Positions 34,222 to 43,010 of a stretch of DNA of 64,000 bases are shown piece by piece (the stretch's first letter is position 1; each line of letters opens with the position of its first letter). Position numbers and translations under genes: made by a program. The notes under the pieces are model-generated. The model saw nothing but the letters and a program-made list of their open reading frames with translations, ran no database searches and was not told the origin of the DNA. Source of the stretch: Haloferula rosea (GTDB lineage Bacteria; Verrucomicrobiota; Verrucomicrobiia; Verrucomicrobiales; Akkermansiaceae); the NCBI RefSeq assembly GCF_016595525.1, contig NZ_JAENII010000004.1, positions 62,001 through 126,000 on the forward strand, written 5' to 3'.

Positions 34222-35730
34222 TTATCGTTTCCGACGAGAGGTGGCGTCGGCCGAGCCCTGCTGGCGGGGGACCGGCGGGATCAGCACCCGCACCGGTCGG
34301 CCATCGCGAAGGAGCTCGAGCGCCGTCACCTGAGCCGCCGCCGAAGCGGCAAGCTGAAGATTGAAGGCCTCCACATTGGTCACTGGCGTGCGGTTCACCG
34401 AGACGATGCGGTCGCCCACTTCCAGACGATCCGCTGCGAGTGATCCAGGCGTGACCGCACGAACGACAACGCCCTCGCCCGGCCCGCTGACTTCGGTCGC
34501 GAAGACGCCGACAGCCGCCAGAATTTCCTTCGGGTCACGGACGGGTTCCTGTTTCGGCTCAGGCGCCGCCACTTCGGCCACCGCCTCGGCGATCGTGGCC
34601 TGAAGGGTCATGGCTTCACCATCGCGCCAAATCTCGATCTCCACCGTTTCGCCCACCCGGGATCCTTGGACCCGGTTGAACATCTCCGCCATGTTTGAGA
34701 TCTTCTTGCCGCCGAAACTCACCACCACGTCCTTCGGTCTCAGCCCTGCCAACTCGGCCGGTGAACCCTCACCCACGCCGGCAATGACCGCGCCCGTCCC
34801 ATCGTAGTCGAGCATCTGGTTGATGCGGGGATTCAGATCCAGCATGCGCACGCCCAGGTAGCCGCGGATCGGCCGCCCGCGCTCGAGGATGGAATAGAGC
34901 ACCTCCTTCACATCATTCGATGGGATGGAAAAGCCCACGCCTTGGAATCCGGAGGTCATTCCATCCGGCCGATAAATCGCGGAGTTGATGCCGATGATCT
35001 CTCCCTGCAGATTCACCAGCGGCCCACCGGAGTTGCCGGGGTTGATGGCCGCATCGGTCTGGAACAGATCGCGCTGGGTATCGGAGAGCGACCGCTCGAG
35101 CGCGGAGATGATCCCCTGGGTGACCGTCTCACCAAGACCGAAGGGATTGCCGATCGCGAACACCATCTGCCCGCGCCGCACCTGGTCGGAATCGCCGAAC
35201 TTGAGTGGTTGGAATTCCCCCTCCGCATCGATCTTCAGGACCGCCACATCCAGCAGCGGGTCATCCCCGATCAGACTGGCCGTGTAGGCACGCCCATCAT
35301 GCAGTGTGACCTGGATCTGCTGCTGGCCCTTCACCACATGGTGATTGGTGACCAAGTGACCTTCATGAGTCACGATCACGCCCGAGCCCTGACCCTGGGT
35401 GGGCACCGGCCGGACGAGTTGGCGGCCATAGCCATCGAAGAGAAGCTGTGAACGCACCCCGGAGGTGTCGATGCTGACGACCGAGGGAACCACGGCGGCG
35501 GTCAGAAGCGCGCACTCCTCGTTGAGCCGCGTCAGGAGCTCGACCTCGCCGAGCTCCAAGGGTGGACGCTCGGGCAGCGTGAAGGCTTCCGGGCGAAAGC
35601 CGGAACCATCCTCCCCCGCCTTGAACAGGCGGCGCACCCCATCGGTGCCGTTGCGGATCAGAAAGACCACCGCAAAGGCGATGAAGAACACCACCACCAG
35701 TGACAGCAGTCGTCGAAAACCTTGATTCAT
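34222..35730 (-). CDS. degQ: DegQ/DegP-type (HtrA) serine protease with two PDZ domains
   Basis: The 502-aa product has an N-terminal membrane anchor, then a trypsin-like protease with triad His131 (VTNHHVV), Asp161 (LDVAVLK) and Ser234 (NPGNSGGPL) and two PDZ domains (from about residues 280 and 390). Such proteins degrade or refold damaged periplasmic proteins. The start ATG at 35730 is fixed by the membrane helix. A terminator hairpin ends only 5 nt upstream of it, so expression may depend on read-through from the S16 genes or on control at that hairpin. The OmpA-domain gene follows. Confidence 0.9.
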   Translation of the reverse strand: MNQGFRRLLSLVVVFFIAFAVVFLIRNGTDGVRRLFKAGEDGSGFRPEAFTLPERPPLELGEVELLTRLNEECALLTAAVVPSVVSIDTSGVRSQLLFDGYGRQLVRPVPTQGQGSGVIVTHEGHLVTNHHVVKGQQQIQVTLHDGRAYTASLIGDDPLLDVAVLKIDAEGEFQPLKFGDSDQVRRGQMVFAIGNPFGLGETVTQGIISALERSLSDTQRDLFQTDAAINPGNSGGPLVNLQGEIIGINSAIYRPDGMTSGFQGVGFSIPSNDVKEVLYSILERGRPIRGYLGVRMLDLNPRINQMLDYDGTGAVIAGVGEGSPAELAGLRPKDVVVSFGGKKISNMAEMFNRVQGSRVGETVEIEIWRDGEAMTLQATIAEAVAEVAAPEPKQEPVRDPKEILAAVGVFATEVSGPGEGVVVRAVTPGSLAADRLEVGDRIVSVNRTPVTNVEAFNLQLAASAAAQVTALELLRDGRPVRVLIPPVPRQQGSADATSRRKR

Positions 35731-35734
35731 GGGC

Positions 35735-35774
35735 AAAAAAGTTCGGGGCTCAGCCTTGCGACTGGGCCCCGAAC
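35735..35774 (-). terminator. terminator/attenuator abutting the degQ start
   Basis: On the minus strand GTTCGGGGC and GCCCCGAAC (plus-strand 35766-35774 and 35741-35749) form a perfect 9-bp stem with a 16-nt loop followed by six T residues (35735-35740). It terminates the S16 protease transcript, and leaves just 4 nt before the degQ ATG. Confidence 0.75.
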
Positions 35775-35836
35775 CGGAGGAATTTGCAAGTAAATCCAGA
35801 GGACGAAGCGATTCGTCATCCGGGTCGAGCCATCGA

Positions 35837-37615
35837 TCAGCCGCCCATGTCTTCCAGAATCTCCGGGTCGGACACGAGCTTCTTGTAGACCGCCTGCATC
35901 GATTCCATCTCTTCCTTCAGACGGTTTCCATAGGCCTTCGCCTTCTCGTCATCACCCGGCCCATCGGCCACCGACTTGCAGATGGTTACCACGGACTTGT
36001 GATACTTCTTGAGTCGTGGGTCGATCGCTTCCTCAAGCGTCTCAAGCACCTCGAGGGCTTCCTTCGCGTCATTGACCGCTTCCTTGTCGAAGTCGAACTC
36101 GTCGCCCTCGTCCTCATCGTCGTCATTGAAACGACTCGTGAAGACCGCCCGGCCGACGGTGCGCAGGGTGGCGGAGGTCGCAATCTCGATCTGGTTCAGG
36201 GTGCCTCCAACCGTCAGCACCTTGGAGTGCTCATCCTTGCCCTTCTGGAGCAGGAGTTTGGCGGAAAGGTGGTTCGGCATGCGCTCGATGACCGTTTCAA
36301 GACGCTTCTGCACCTCGGCATTGGCAAGGACCTCCTCGCCCTGATCACGCACCACATCGGCGACCGCCTTGAATAGCTCCAGGGTCTCGGTGACTTCGGC
36401 GGACTTCTCGGCCCTCGAAATGGCATAGGCCTGATCGAAGGTCTTCAAGGTGAAGATCTGGATATCAAGCAGCTGCTCGATGCCATCGAGCAAAAGCACA
36501 TCACCGATCTCCTTGCCGTTGTCGATCGGGATGCCGACGATCTTGCATCCCCGCTTCGTCGCTCCGCGGATCTTGGCTGCGGCACCACCGATCTTCTGGA
36601 CCATGCCATCCGCCGTCATGTCACCCGTGCAGGCGAACTGCTCGTCGAGCTTCTCACCCGAGAAGAGTGAATCGAGGAGCAGGGTGAAGACTGTCGCCGC
36701 CGAGGGGCCGTCCTTCAGCACATACTTGTCCTGGAAGCCGAGCTCGATCTTGTAGCCGCTTGGAATCTTCTCCGGCTCACTGTCGTAGCGGATGCGGAGG
36801 AACTTGATCACTTCCTCAAGGCAGCCACCCATCATCGGACCCACGTCCTGGTTGAAGGTGAAGAGGAGGTCGTCGACATCGTCCTCACGCAAGGCCGTGG
36901 CATTCACCGTGGAGGCCGAACCTGCCAGATTGCCATTTCCCAGCTGGCGGACCACCAGGCCGTTCACACGACTCTGCGACTGCGCGAAGCGCTCGCCCTT
37001 GCCGCCAGGCATCTCGACTTCCTTCTTCTCAAAAACCGTTTCCTCCTGCTCCCACGGATTGCGGGCCTTGTGGATCGGGCGACCGAGCATGTCCTTCCAG
37101 TCCGCCTTGTGGCCGTCATCCTCCAGTTCGTCGCGCTGTTTCTCGTGCTTCGACGCGTAGTCGCCTTCCGGATCAAGCCGATAACCGATGTCGGAGATGT
37201 AGGCCGCACACGTTAGATTATCCTCGTTGTCCTTCTTGCGGACCAAGGCGCGCACCGCACTCGCCAGTCGACGACTGACACGGCTCTTGTCGGCGGATTC
37301 AGAAATCGTCTCCTGCTTGTCCTTGAGTTGTTCGAGGGTGCTGTCGACCTTCTCGTTGTCGGAATCCAAGCGAGCCGCGATCGCCAAGGCGTGCGCCCGG
37401 AGCTCGAAGTCGACTTCATCCTCCTCGTCGAAGTCCCGCGCTACGGAGACCAGCGCACTCACCGCACCGGAACGATCGAAGCGGTCCAGCTCGACGGCCT
37501 TCGTGTCGAAGATCTCCTTTTCGAGATCAGGCGGCCGGTAGGCATCAGCGTGAGCCAACCCTCCCCACAGGAGGCCCAGCGCAAGGACGAGAACAGAGAA
37601 AACACGCGGAATCAT
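35837..37615 (-). CDS. secreted Lon-type (S16) protease without ATPase domain
   Basis: The 592-aa product starts with a Sec signal (MIPRVFSVLVLALGLLWGGLAHA). Residues of about 290-400 match the proteolytic domain of Lon: KDGPSAATVFTLLL has the nucleophile Ser305, and TGDMTADGMVQKIGGAAAKIRGATKRG has Lys348. The 43-residue spacing equals that of Ser679 and Lys722 in E. coli Lon. No AAA+ domain or Walker motif is present. The flanking regions are helical, acidic and of unknown fold. It is therefore a periplasmic ATP-independent S16 enzyme in prediction. It lies 53 nt after a paralogue with a degenerate S16 domain. Confidence 0.8.
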   Translation of the reverse strand: MIPRVFSVLVLALGLLWGGLAHADAYRPPDLEKEIFDTKAVELDRFDRSGAVSALVSVARDFDEEDEVDFELRAHALAIAARLDSDNEKVDSTLEQLKDKQETISESADKSRVSRRLASAVRALVRKKDNEDNLTCAAYISDIGYRLDPEGDYASKHEKQRDELEDDGHKADWKDMLGRPIHKARNPWEQEETVFEKKEVEMPGGKGERFAQSQSRVNGLVVRQLGNGNLAGSASTVNATALREDDVDDLLFTFNQDVGPMMGGCLEEVIKFLRIRYDSEPEKIPSGYKIELGFQDKYVLKDGPSAATVFTLLLDSLFSGEKLDEQFACTGDMTADGMVQKIGGAAAKIRGATKRGCKIVGIPIDNGKEIGDVLLLDGIEQLLDIQIFTLKTFDQAYAISRAEKSAEVTETLELFKAVADVVRDQGEEVLANAEVQKRLETVIERMPNHLSAKLLLQKGKDEHSKVLTVGGTLNQIEIATSATLRTVGRAVFTSRFNDDDEDEGDEFDFDKEAVNDAKEALEVLETLEEAIDPRLKKYHKSVVTICKSVADGPGDDEKAKAYGNRLKEEMESMQAVYKKLVSDPEILEDMGG

Positions 37616-37667
37616 GCGTTCCGCTTACCTCCCACCATCACAGATGGAAAGATCAAAGCTCAGAGAT

Positions 37668-39461
37668 TCAGCGGGATCGTTCCCGGTCGGGCAGCGGGTA
37701 CTCATCCTTGTCGCCCGCCGCCGCGGTCAGCAGGGCCATCGTTTCGACATAATCAAGATAAGTCGCCCGGACTCGGGATGGGATTTTCCCCCGATCGCTC
37801 TCATCCATTCTCTTCAAATCCGCAGCGAGACTCGAAAGGCTCTTGGCCGCACTGTAGGCAGGATCGTGCAGCTCGGATCGATCCGACACGGACCCATACA
37901 GCTTCTCCACGTCCTCGAGCATTTCGCGGCACTCTCCCTCGGCTTTCGACAGCGCCGAGTTCGACATCGAATCCCAGCGATCCTCCAGCACCTTGCCCAT
38001 CGGCCTGAGTGCCGAGCGCAGCTCCATCGCGTAGATCTTGCGGTCCAGACGTTTCGGCCAGCTCGAGGTTCCACGCAGTGCCAGCATCCGGGCCGAGGCA
38101 TGCTGCGGGAATCCCGAGACAATCTGCCCAAGGCGCTGCTGGGTGGATGAGTGACTGACGAAGCTACCGAGCGATCGCGTCCCCTTCGCATCCCTGATCA
38201 TCTTGAAGCCATTCAGCGCCGTGAGCAGCTCCTCGCTTGGCTGACTCGAACTCAGACTGAGCAGATCATCCACATCGTCCGCCAGCAGCACTTCATAGCG
38301 GAAGAAGAAGTCGGATTTCCCCAGCGTCAGCAGGGGAGGCAGGTATTCGCGCATGGCATTCGGAATCACCAGACGCCCGCCCGACTTGTCATCTTCGCCG
38401 GCGTCACTCAGCGCCCGAATGGTCTCCCAGAAGCGGTTCGGACCCGCGAGGGATTTGTCGTCGTCGATCGCCGCGAACACCATGCCATCCGGCGGAACCC
38501 CGGTGAACGCCGCATTGGCCATCACCACCAGCAAGCCCCTCAGGGCACCCGCATTGCGGGAAATATTCATCGCGACGCCCTTCGGAAGATTCAGGCTCAT
38601 CGACAAGCCATCCGGGAGACTACCATGACGAGCTTCCAGAAACTCGAAGAGCGCCTCATTCGACCTCTTGGAAGCGGAATTCCAGTCTTCACCCGGAAGC
38701 TCCACCACCATCTTCTTGCCATCCGATTTCGCCCAGGTCTTCAGCGTGAACTCGACCGGCCGCGTGAACGACTTCTTCTCCTCGGTCATGTAGTAGCGGA
38801 CCGGCATCGAGCAGGTCACTTCACTGAGAAGGATCTTTGCCACCTGCTGCTCGGGCTCCTTGTCTTCACCCTCATCCCCACCGGACATGTCCGGCTCGTT
38901 GCCGGTATCCGTTTCAACCACATCCGGTTCCTTCTCCTTCCCGAACCGGTTCAAACCCGCCACCCAGTCTTTCCACGCCCCGCGCTCGCCCGCGTCCCCA
39001 CGCTTCAGCGCCACCGGATGCTGCGGGTCCACCTTCACCAGGACATCGCTCAGACAGGCCCCCAGCGCCTGGCCGTCCTCACCCGCCTCCGGTTGCTCCA
39101 ACCAACCTAACAGGTCCCACGCACGTGCCTGCGCCAGATCCACTTCGCGCTCCTCCCCGCGCGGCACCTCGCCACCATCCTTGAGCTGGTCCACCAAATC
39201 ACGCACTTGGTTGTTAGATGGGTCAAGCGCCTGCGACAGCGCGAGGAGCTGCGCCACCGTTCGGGCATTCGCCGGTTGGTCCGGATCCATCTGACCCGCG
39301 AGCACGACCAGTTGACGCGACAGCTTCGTCATCGTGTCGACATCCACCGGCAGCTTGTCGCGACGGAAGGGGACCGGCCCTTCGGACGGGGGGACAAAGG
39401 CAGCACAGGCCGAGCCGGCCATGGCCAGCAGGAGGAAAAGGAGGCGTCGCATCACAGACAT
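37668..39461 (-). CDS. secreted S16-fold pseudoprotease, paralogue of the downstream gene
   Basis: The 597-aa product has a signal peptide (MRRLLFLLLAMAGSACA). Its residues of about 270-400 line up with the neighbouring S16 domain: FEFLEARHGSLPDGL with KFLRIRYDSEPEKIP, SRNAGALRGLLVVMANAAFTG with KDGPSAATVFTLLLDSLFSG, and WETIRAL with AAKIRGA. At the dyad positions the Ser is Ala306 and the Lys is Thr347. It is thus predicted catalytically dead. An acidic linker (residues 175-205) precedes this domain. It is the first gene of the pair; ATGs at 39461 and 39452 are both possible. Confidence 0.7.
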   Translation of the reverse strand: MSVMRRLLFLLLAMAGSACAAFVPPSEGPVPFRRDKLPVDVDTMTKLSRQLVVLAGQMDPDQPANARTVAQLLALSQALDPSNNQVRDLVDQLKDGGEVPRGEEREVDLAQARAWDLLGWLEQPEAGEDGQALGACLSDVLVKVDPQHPVALKRGDAGERGAWKDWVAGLNRFGKEKEPDVVETDTGNEPDMSGGDEGEDKEPEQQVAKILLSEVTCSMPVRYYMTEEKKSFTRPVEFTLKTWAKSDGKKMVVELPGEDWNSASKRSNEALFEFLEARHGSLPDGLSMSLNLPKGVAMNISRNAGALRGLLVVMANAAFTGVPPDGMVFAAIDDDKSLAGPNRFWETIRALSDAGEDDKSGGRLVIPNAMREYLPPLLTLGKSDFFFRYEVLLADDVDDLLSLSSSQPSEELLTALNGFKMIRDAKGTRSLGSFVSHSSTQQRLGQIVSGFPQHASARMLALRGTSSWPKRLDRKIYAMELRSALRPMGKVLEDRWDSMSNSALSKAEGECREMLEDVEKLYGSVSDRSELHDPAYSAAKSLSSLAADLKRMDESDRGKIPSRVRATYLDYVETMALLTAAAGDKDEYPLPDRERSR

Positions 39462-39533
39462 CGTAGGAACCCGATACGTCCACCGACAAGCAGGCATTGC
39501 AAGCGACCCGCATCCTTCGTCAATCTCTTGCCC

Positions 39534-39941
39534 ATGAACCCCGAAACCGACCGCCCCCAACTGACCACCCGGGAAGAAGTGATGTTCTTCGATACCGACT
39601 GCGGCCAGGTGGTCCACAACATCGCTTACCTCCGGATGATCGAAACCTGCCGCACCCGGCTTGCCTCAAAGATGGGCATGGATCTCGCATCGATGTCGGA
39701 AACCCGCCTGTTCCCCGTCGTCACCCGCACCGAGATCGACTACCGCCGACCCGCCAAGCTCGGCGACTGGCTCCTCATCCACGGAAGCCTTGGCGAAGTC
39801 GGGGCCGCCCGCTTCTGGTGCCACTTCGAAGTGCGTCGCGAGAGCAACGACGACCTCCTGATCACCTGCAAACAATCTCTCGCACTAGTGCAAATGCCTG
39901 ATGGTAAGCCAGTTAGACTGCCCAAGGAGTGGAACTATTGA
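39534..39941 (+). CDS. YbgC-like hotdog acyl-CoA thioesterase
   Basis: The 135-aa protein has the YbgC/4-hydroxybenzoyl-CoA thioesterase pattern: VMFFDTDCGQVVHNIAYLRMIETCRTRL with the catalytic Asp and the HNIAYL strand, then FPVVTRTEIDYRRPAKLGDWL. It hydrolyses acyl-CoA thioesters; in other bacteria YbgC sits with tol-pal genes. The ATG at 39534 matches the family start; the long upstream frame is a shadow of the S16 paralogue on the other strand. It is not in an obvious operon. Confidence 0.85.
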   Translation: MNPETDRPQLTTREEVMFFDTDCGQVVHNIAYLRMIETCRTRLASKMGMDLASMSETRLFPVVTRTEIDYRRPAKLGDWLLIHGSLGEVGAARFWCHFEVRRESNDDLLITCKQSLALVQMPDGKPVRLPKEWNY

Positions 39942-40040
39942 GTAGACCGAGTTGTCTGCCTTGAGGCGCTTGGGCAGCGCGCCACCCCCAAGGGGCCGAG
40001 GGTTGAGGGGCCAGGGGCCAAGCGAGATGGAGAGGGAAGA

Positions 40041-40197
40041 GGACCGCGCAGCGCTGCTGCGCATGCAGCAAGTTCACCCGACCCAACCCAACCTCAACCT
40101 CCCGCCACCAAGGACAAGCTCCGCCCGGAATCCATCTCCCCGGCAGGCATCAACCAACATCCAGATCGGAAAGATGCGCGGCAGCGCCGCGCGGTCC
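40041..40197. repeat. 157-nt element bounded by 17-bp inverted repeats
   Basis: The left end GGACCGCGCAGCGCTGC (40041-40057) and the reverse complement of the right end (40181-40197) differ at one of 17 bases. The interior has no gene; it includes a CGACCCAACCCAACCTC stretch. This looks like a small non-autonomous inverted-repeat element or a long intergenic hairpin between convergent genes. Confidence 0.4.
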
Positions 40198-40220
40198 CTT
40201 CCTTGGACCACCCTCCAAAA

Positions 40221-40730
40221 CTACTCGTCAGCTTCCACTGCTTCCTGATGCCGGAGCTGCCTCTTCCGTTTCCATCGCTGCCACGCCACCAGCAAAACCG
40301 AGCAGGCCACGAGATAACCCAGCACCAACAACCAGTAGGCAAGGTACGGGTCGATCGGTGGTGACCCAGGCGACGCAAACGGATCTACCGACCCATAAGG
40401 CGTCCGCCCCATCGCGGGCCTGAACCAATTCTCCCAGCGCCCGAGAAACTCCGCATGGGCCTCCGAGCCTTGCAGGAAGCTGGCAATGGAGAACCGGCCG
40501 AATTCCAAAGGAGGCGAGCCCGATGGCACGAAGGGATCATCATACGAGTTGAAGCTGAGCTCCGAAAATCCACTCGTCAGATAGAACCCGGACACGCCGG
40601 ACGGCGTCGCATCCTTCCTCAGGCCCACCCAAGTGCCGTGCTGCATCGAGTCCCACCAGCACCACAGCAGGAACATCAGCCCGAAGTTAGCCAGCCAGAA
40701 CAGCCGTGAGCGATACCATGGCCGGATCAT
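40221..40730 (-). CDS. hypothetical membrane protein, two spans
   Basis: The 169-aa product begins with a hydrophobic helix (LFWLANFGLMFLLWCWW), has an extracytoplasmic-looking middle of about 95 residues rich in Gly, Ser, Pro and aromatics, and ends with a second helix (YWLLVLGYLVACSVLLV) followed by a basic cytoplasmic tail (WQRWKRKRQLRHQE). No family is recognised. The ATG at 40730 is the first of the frame. It lies downstream of mnmG on the same strand (166 nt) but need not be cotranscribed. Confidence 0.6.
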   Translation of the reverse strand: MIRPWYRSRLFWLANFGLMFLLWCWWDSMQHGTWVGLRKDATPSGVSGFYLTSGFSELSFNSYDDPFVPSGSPPLEFGRFSIASFLQGSEAHAEFLGRWENWFRPAMGRTPYGSVDPFASPGSPPIDPYLAYWLLVLGYLVACSVLLVAWQRWKRKRQLRHQEAVEADE

Positions 40731-40896
40731 CGGTTGAGTAGCTACCTTTCAAGTCTGCAACTGTCCAGCCATCGAGCCACTGGCCTCGGCCAGCTTCCCT
40801 CCACTCCGATCTCAGAAGGGTCGGCCGCCAAAGCCCAAGCTGCGTCTCACTTGCCCCCTGACCCCTCGGTCCGATCCAAGCTGATCGGTCTCGAGC

Positions 40897-42765
40897 TCAG
40901 CACTCCACCGACTTCGATTTCTCAAGCCACACCGCGAGCACCGCCACATCTGCCGGGGTGATCCCCGGAATCCGACCCGCCTGACCCAAGGTCGCTGGCT
41001 GGAGGTCCGAGAAGCGTTGCCGAGCCTCGATCTTGAGGCCACCAATGGCGTGGTAGTCGAGGCCCGCAGGGATCCGCTTCGACTCCTGACGAGCCATCTT
41101 CTCCACCTGCAGATGCTGACGCTGAAGGTGCCCCTCGTACTTGAGTTCCGTCTCGATCATCGGCCAAAGTTCCACGTGGAACTCCTTCAGAATCTCGGCT
41201 GGCAGCTGATCCCAGCGATTTTCGCCCCGTCGGAACCAGTGATCGAGCTTCACGCCCTCGTGGTTGAGCTTCCGGCCCCAGGCCTTGGCGCGGGCCAGCT
41301 CGGACTGCTTGTGGCGGGCTCGCTCCGTGCGTTCGCCTGAGGCCAGCCCGACCGCTTCAGCCAGCGGGGTCAGGCGCAGGTCGGCGTTGTCCTGACGGAG
41401 GAGCAGGCGGAACTCCGCCCGGCTGGTGAACATCCGATACGGCTCGGTGCAGCCCTTGGTGACCAGATCATCCACCATCACGCCCAGGTAGGCCTGATCG
41501 CGACGCAAAATGAGCGGCTCCTTCCCCTGGACCTTGAGAGCGGCATTGGCGCCCGCGAGGAGGCCTTGGCCAGCCGCCTCTTCGTATCCTGAGGTGCCAT
41601 TGATCTGACCGGCAAAGTAGAGGCCTTCCACCCGCTGGGTCTCCAGCGTCGGATGCAGCTGGGTCGGCGGACAGTAGTCATACTCCACGGCATAGCCCGG
41701 ACGGAGGATCTCACATCGTTCCAGTCCGGGGATGCTGCGCAGGAAATCAAGCTGCACCTCGTAGGGCAGGGAGGTCGACACACCGTTGACGTAGTATTCG
41801 TGGGTCTGTCGACCCTCCGGCTCCAGAAACACCTGATGGCGCTCCTTTTCCGCGAAGCGCACCACCTTGTCCTCAATGGACGGGCAGTAGCGGGGACCCA
41901 CGCCTTCGATCACGCCGGAATACATGGGCGACTGGTCGAGGTTGGCGTGGATGATGTCGTGGGTGCCGGGGTGGGTGTAGGTGATCCAGCAGGGCGCTTG
42001 TTCCACGTGGAACGTTGAGTCTCCCCATGGATTCAGCGTGAAAGCCTCACCCGGGACACGTTCCAGCGTATCCGCCATGAAGGAGAACAGAGGAGGGGGC
42101 GTGTCGCCGTCCTGACGCTCACATTTGGAGAAATCCAGAGACCGACCGTGCAGGCGGCAGGGAGTACCGGTCTTGAAACGTTCCACGTGGAACCCCAGTG
42201 CCTTCAGGGAGTCCGACACCGTCGAAATGGCATCGCCCATGCGACCGCCCTTCTCATTCTTCAGGCCGACGTGCATCAGGCCCCGCATGAAAGTCCCCGC
42301 GGAGAGCACCACCGAGCGGGCACCGATCTCCATCCCCAGAGAAGTCCGGATCCCGATGATTCGGTCGCCCTCGGTCATCAACTCCGCCACATTCCCCTGA
42401 TGAAGCTCCACCCCGGGCGTCGACTCCAGCACCCACTTCATCCGGAACTGGTAAGCTTTCTTGTCGCACTGGGTTCGCGGCGCCCGAACCGACGGCCCTT
42501 TCGAAGCATTCAGCATCCGCATCTGGATTCCCGTGGCGTCGGTATTCAGGCCCATCGCTCCGCCCAAGGCATCGATCTCCCGCACCATATGGCCCTTGGC
42601 CAAGCCACCGATCGCCGGGTTGCACGACATCTGCCCGATGGTATCGAGGTTCTGGGTGAGCACTGCCACCTCAGCACCCAGACGGGCAGCCGCCAAGGCA
42701 GCTTCAACACCAGCGTGGCCGGCACCGATCACCAGCACATCGTATTCTTTCGGGTAGCGGAACAT
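40897..42765 (-). CDS. mnmG: tRNA uridine-5-carboxymethylaminomethyl modification enzyme MnmG (GidA)
   Basis: The 622-aa FAD protein installs the 5-carboxymethylaminomethyl group at wobble uridine with MnmE. The N-terminus [21 protein letters not shown] is the FAD fold, [22 protein letters not shown] is family-specific, and [31 protein letters not shown]-like [21 protein letters not shown] and IKYEG-like LKYEGHL follow in order. The ATG at 42765 ([12 protein letters not shown]) is the family start; the longer frame is rejected. Three parS-like palindromes lie inside the gene, each read as Phe-His-Val-Glu. In many bacteria mnmG is near the origin and parAB. Confidence 0.95.
   Translation of the reverse strand: MFRYPKEYDVLVIGAGHAGVEAALAAARLGAEVAVLTQNLDTIGQMSCNPAIGGLAKGHMVREIDALGGAMGLNTDATGIQMRMLNASKGPSVRAPRTQCDKKAYQFRMKWVLESTPGVELHQGNVAELMTEGDRIIGIRTSLGMEIGARSVVLSAGTFMRGLMHVGLKNEKGGRMGDAISTVSDSLKALGFHVERFKTGTPCRLHGRSLDFSKCERQDGDTPPPLFSFMADTLERVPGEAFTLNPWGDSTFHVEQAPCWITYTHPGTHDIIHANLDQSPMYSGVIEGVGPRYCPSIEDKVVRFAEKERHQVFLEPEGRQTHEYYVNGVSTSLPYEVQLDFLRSIPGLERCEILRPGYAVEYDYCPPTQLHPTLETQRVEGLYFAGQINGTSGYEEAAGQGLLAGANAALKVQGKEPLILRRDQAYLGVMVDDLVTKGCTEPYRMFTSRAEFRLLLRQDNADLRLTPLAEAVGLASGERTERARHKQSELARAKAWGRKLNHEGVKLDHWFRRGENRWDQLPAEILKEFHVELWPMIETELKYEGHLQRQHLQVEKMARQESKRIPAGLDYHAIGGLKIEARQRFSDLQPATLGQAGRIPGITPADVAVLAVWLEKSKSVEC
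41168..41183. other. parS-like palindrome 1 (inside mnmG)
   Basis: AGTTCCACGTGGAACT is a perfect 16-bp palindrome with the parS core GTTCCACGTGGAAC, bound by ParB in many bacteria. It encodes Phe-His-Val-Glu of mnmG (KEFHVELWP). Confidence 0.7.
41999..42014. other. parS-like palindrome 2 (inside mnmG)
   Basis: TGTTCCACGTGGAACG keeps the 14-bp parS core GTTCCACGTGGAAC in full. It is read as Phe-His-Val-Glu in mnmG (TFHVEQAPC). Confidence 0.7.
42179..42194. other. parS-like palindrome 3 (inside mnmG)
   Basis: CGTTCCACGTGGAACC keeps the 14-bp parS core in full. It is read as Phe-His-Val-Glu in mnmG ([10 protein letters not shown]), next to the conserved KTGTP motif. Confidence 0.7.
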
Positions 42766-42961
42766 CGTGGGAGCGCGGGACGCTAGCAGGCTTCCTCTAG
42801 GAAACAAGACTTCCCGCAGGGTGGAGAATGCCGCCGATTGCCCCGATTCCCGCCCATCCATGGGTGAGCCACCCCCAACCGAGGAAACCGTCCATTCCCC
42901 CAAGCTACAGGGTAGGCGCACGGGGTGGGCCTTCCAAGCGGGCAGGGGAAACCCTCACGAC

Positions 42962-42977
42962 TGTTCCACGTGGAACA
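42962..42977. other. parS-like palindrome 4 (upstream of mnmG)
   Basis: TGTTCCACGTGGAACA is a perfect 16-bp palindrome, the full consensus form of parS. It lies in the 245-nt non-coding gap between the cdd stop and the mnmG start, outside any gene, so it is not forced by coding needs. Confidence 0.8.
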
Positions 42978-43010
42978 CGGCCCCGATTCGCCTCCTGCTG
43001 GGCCGCAACC

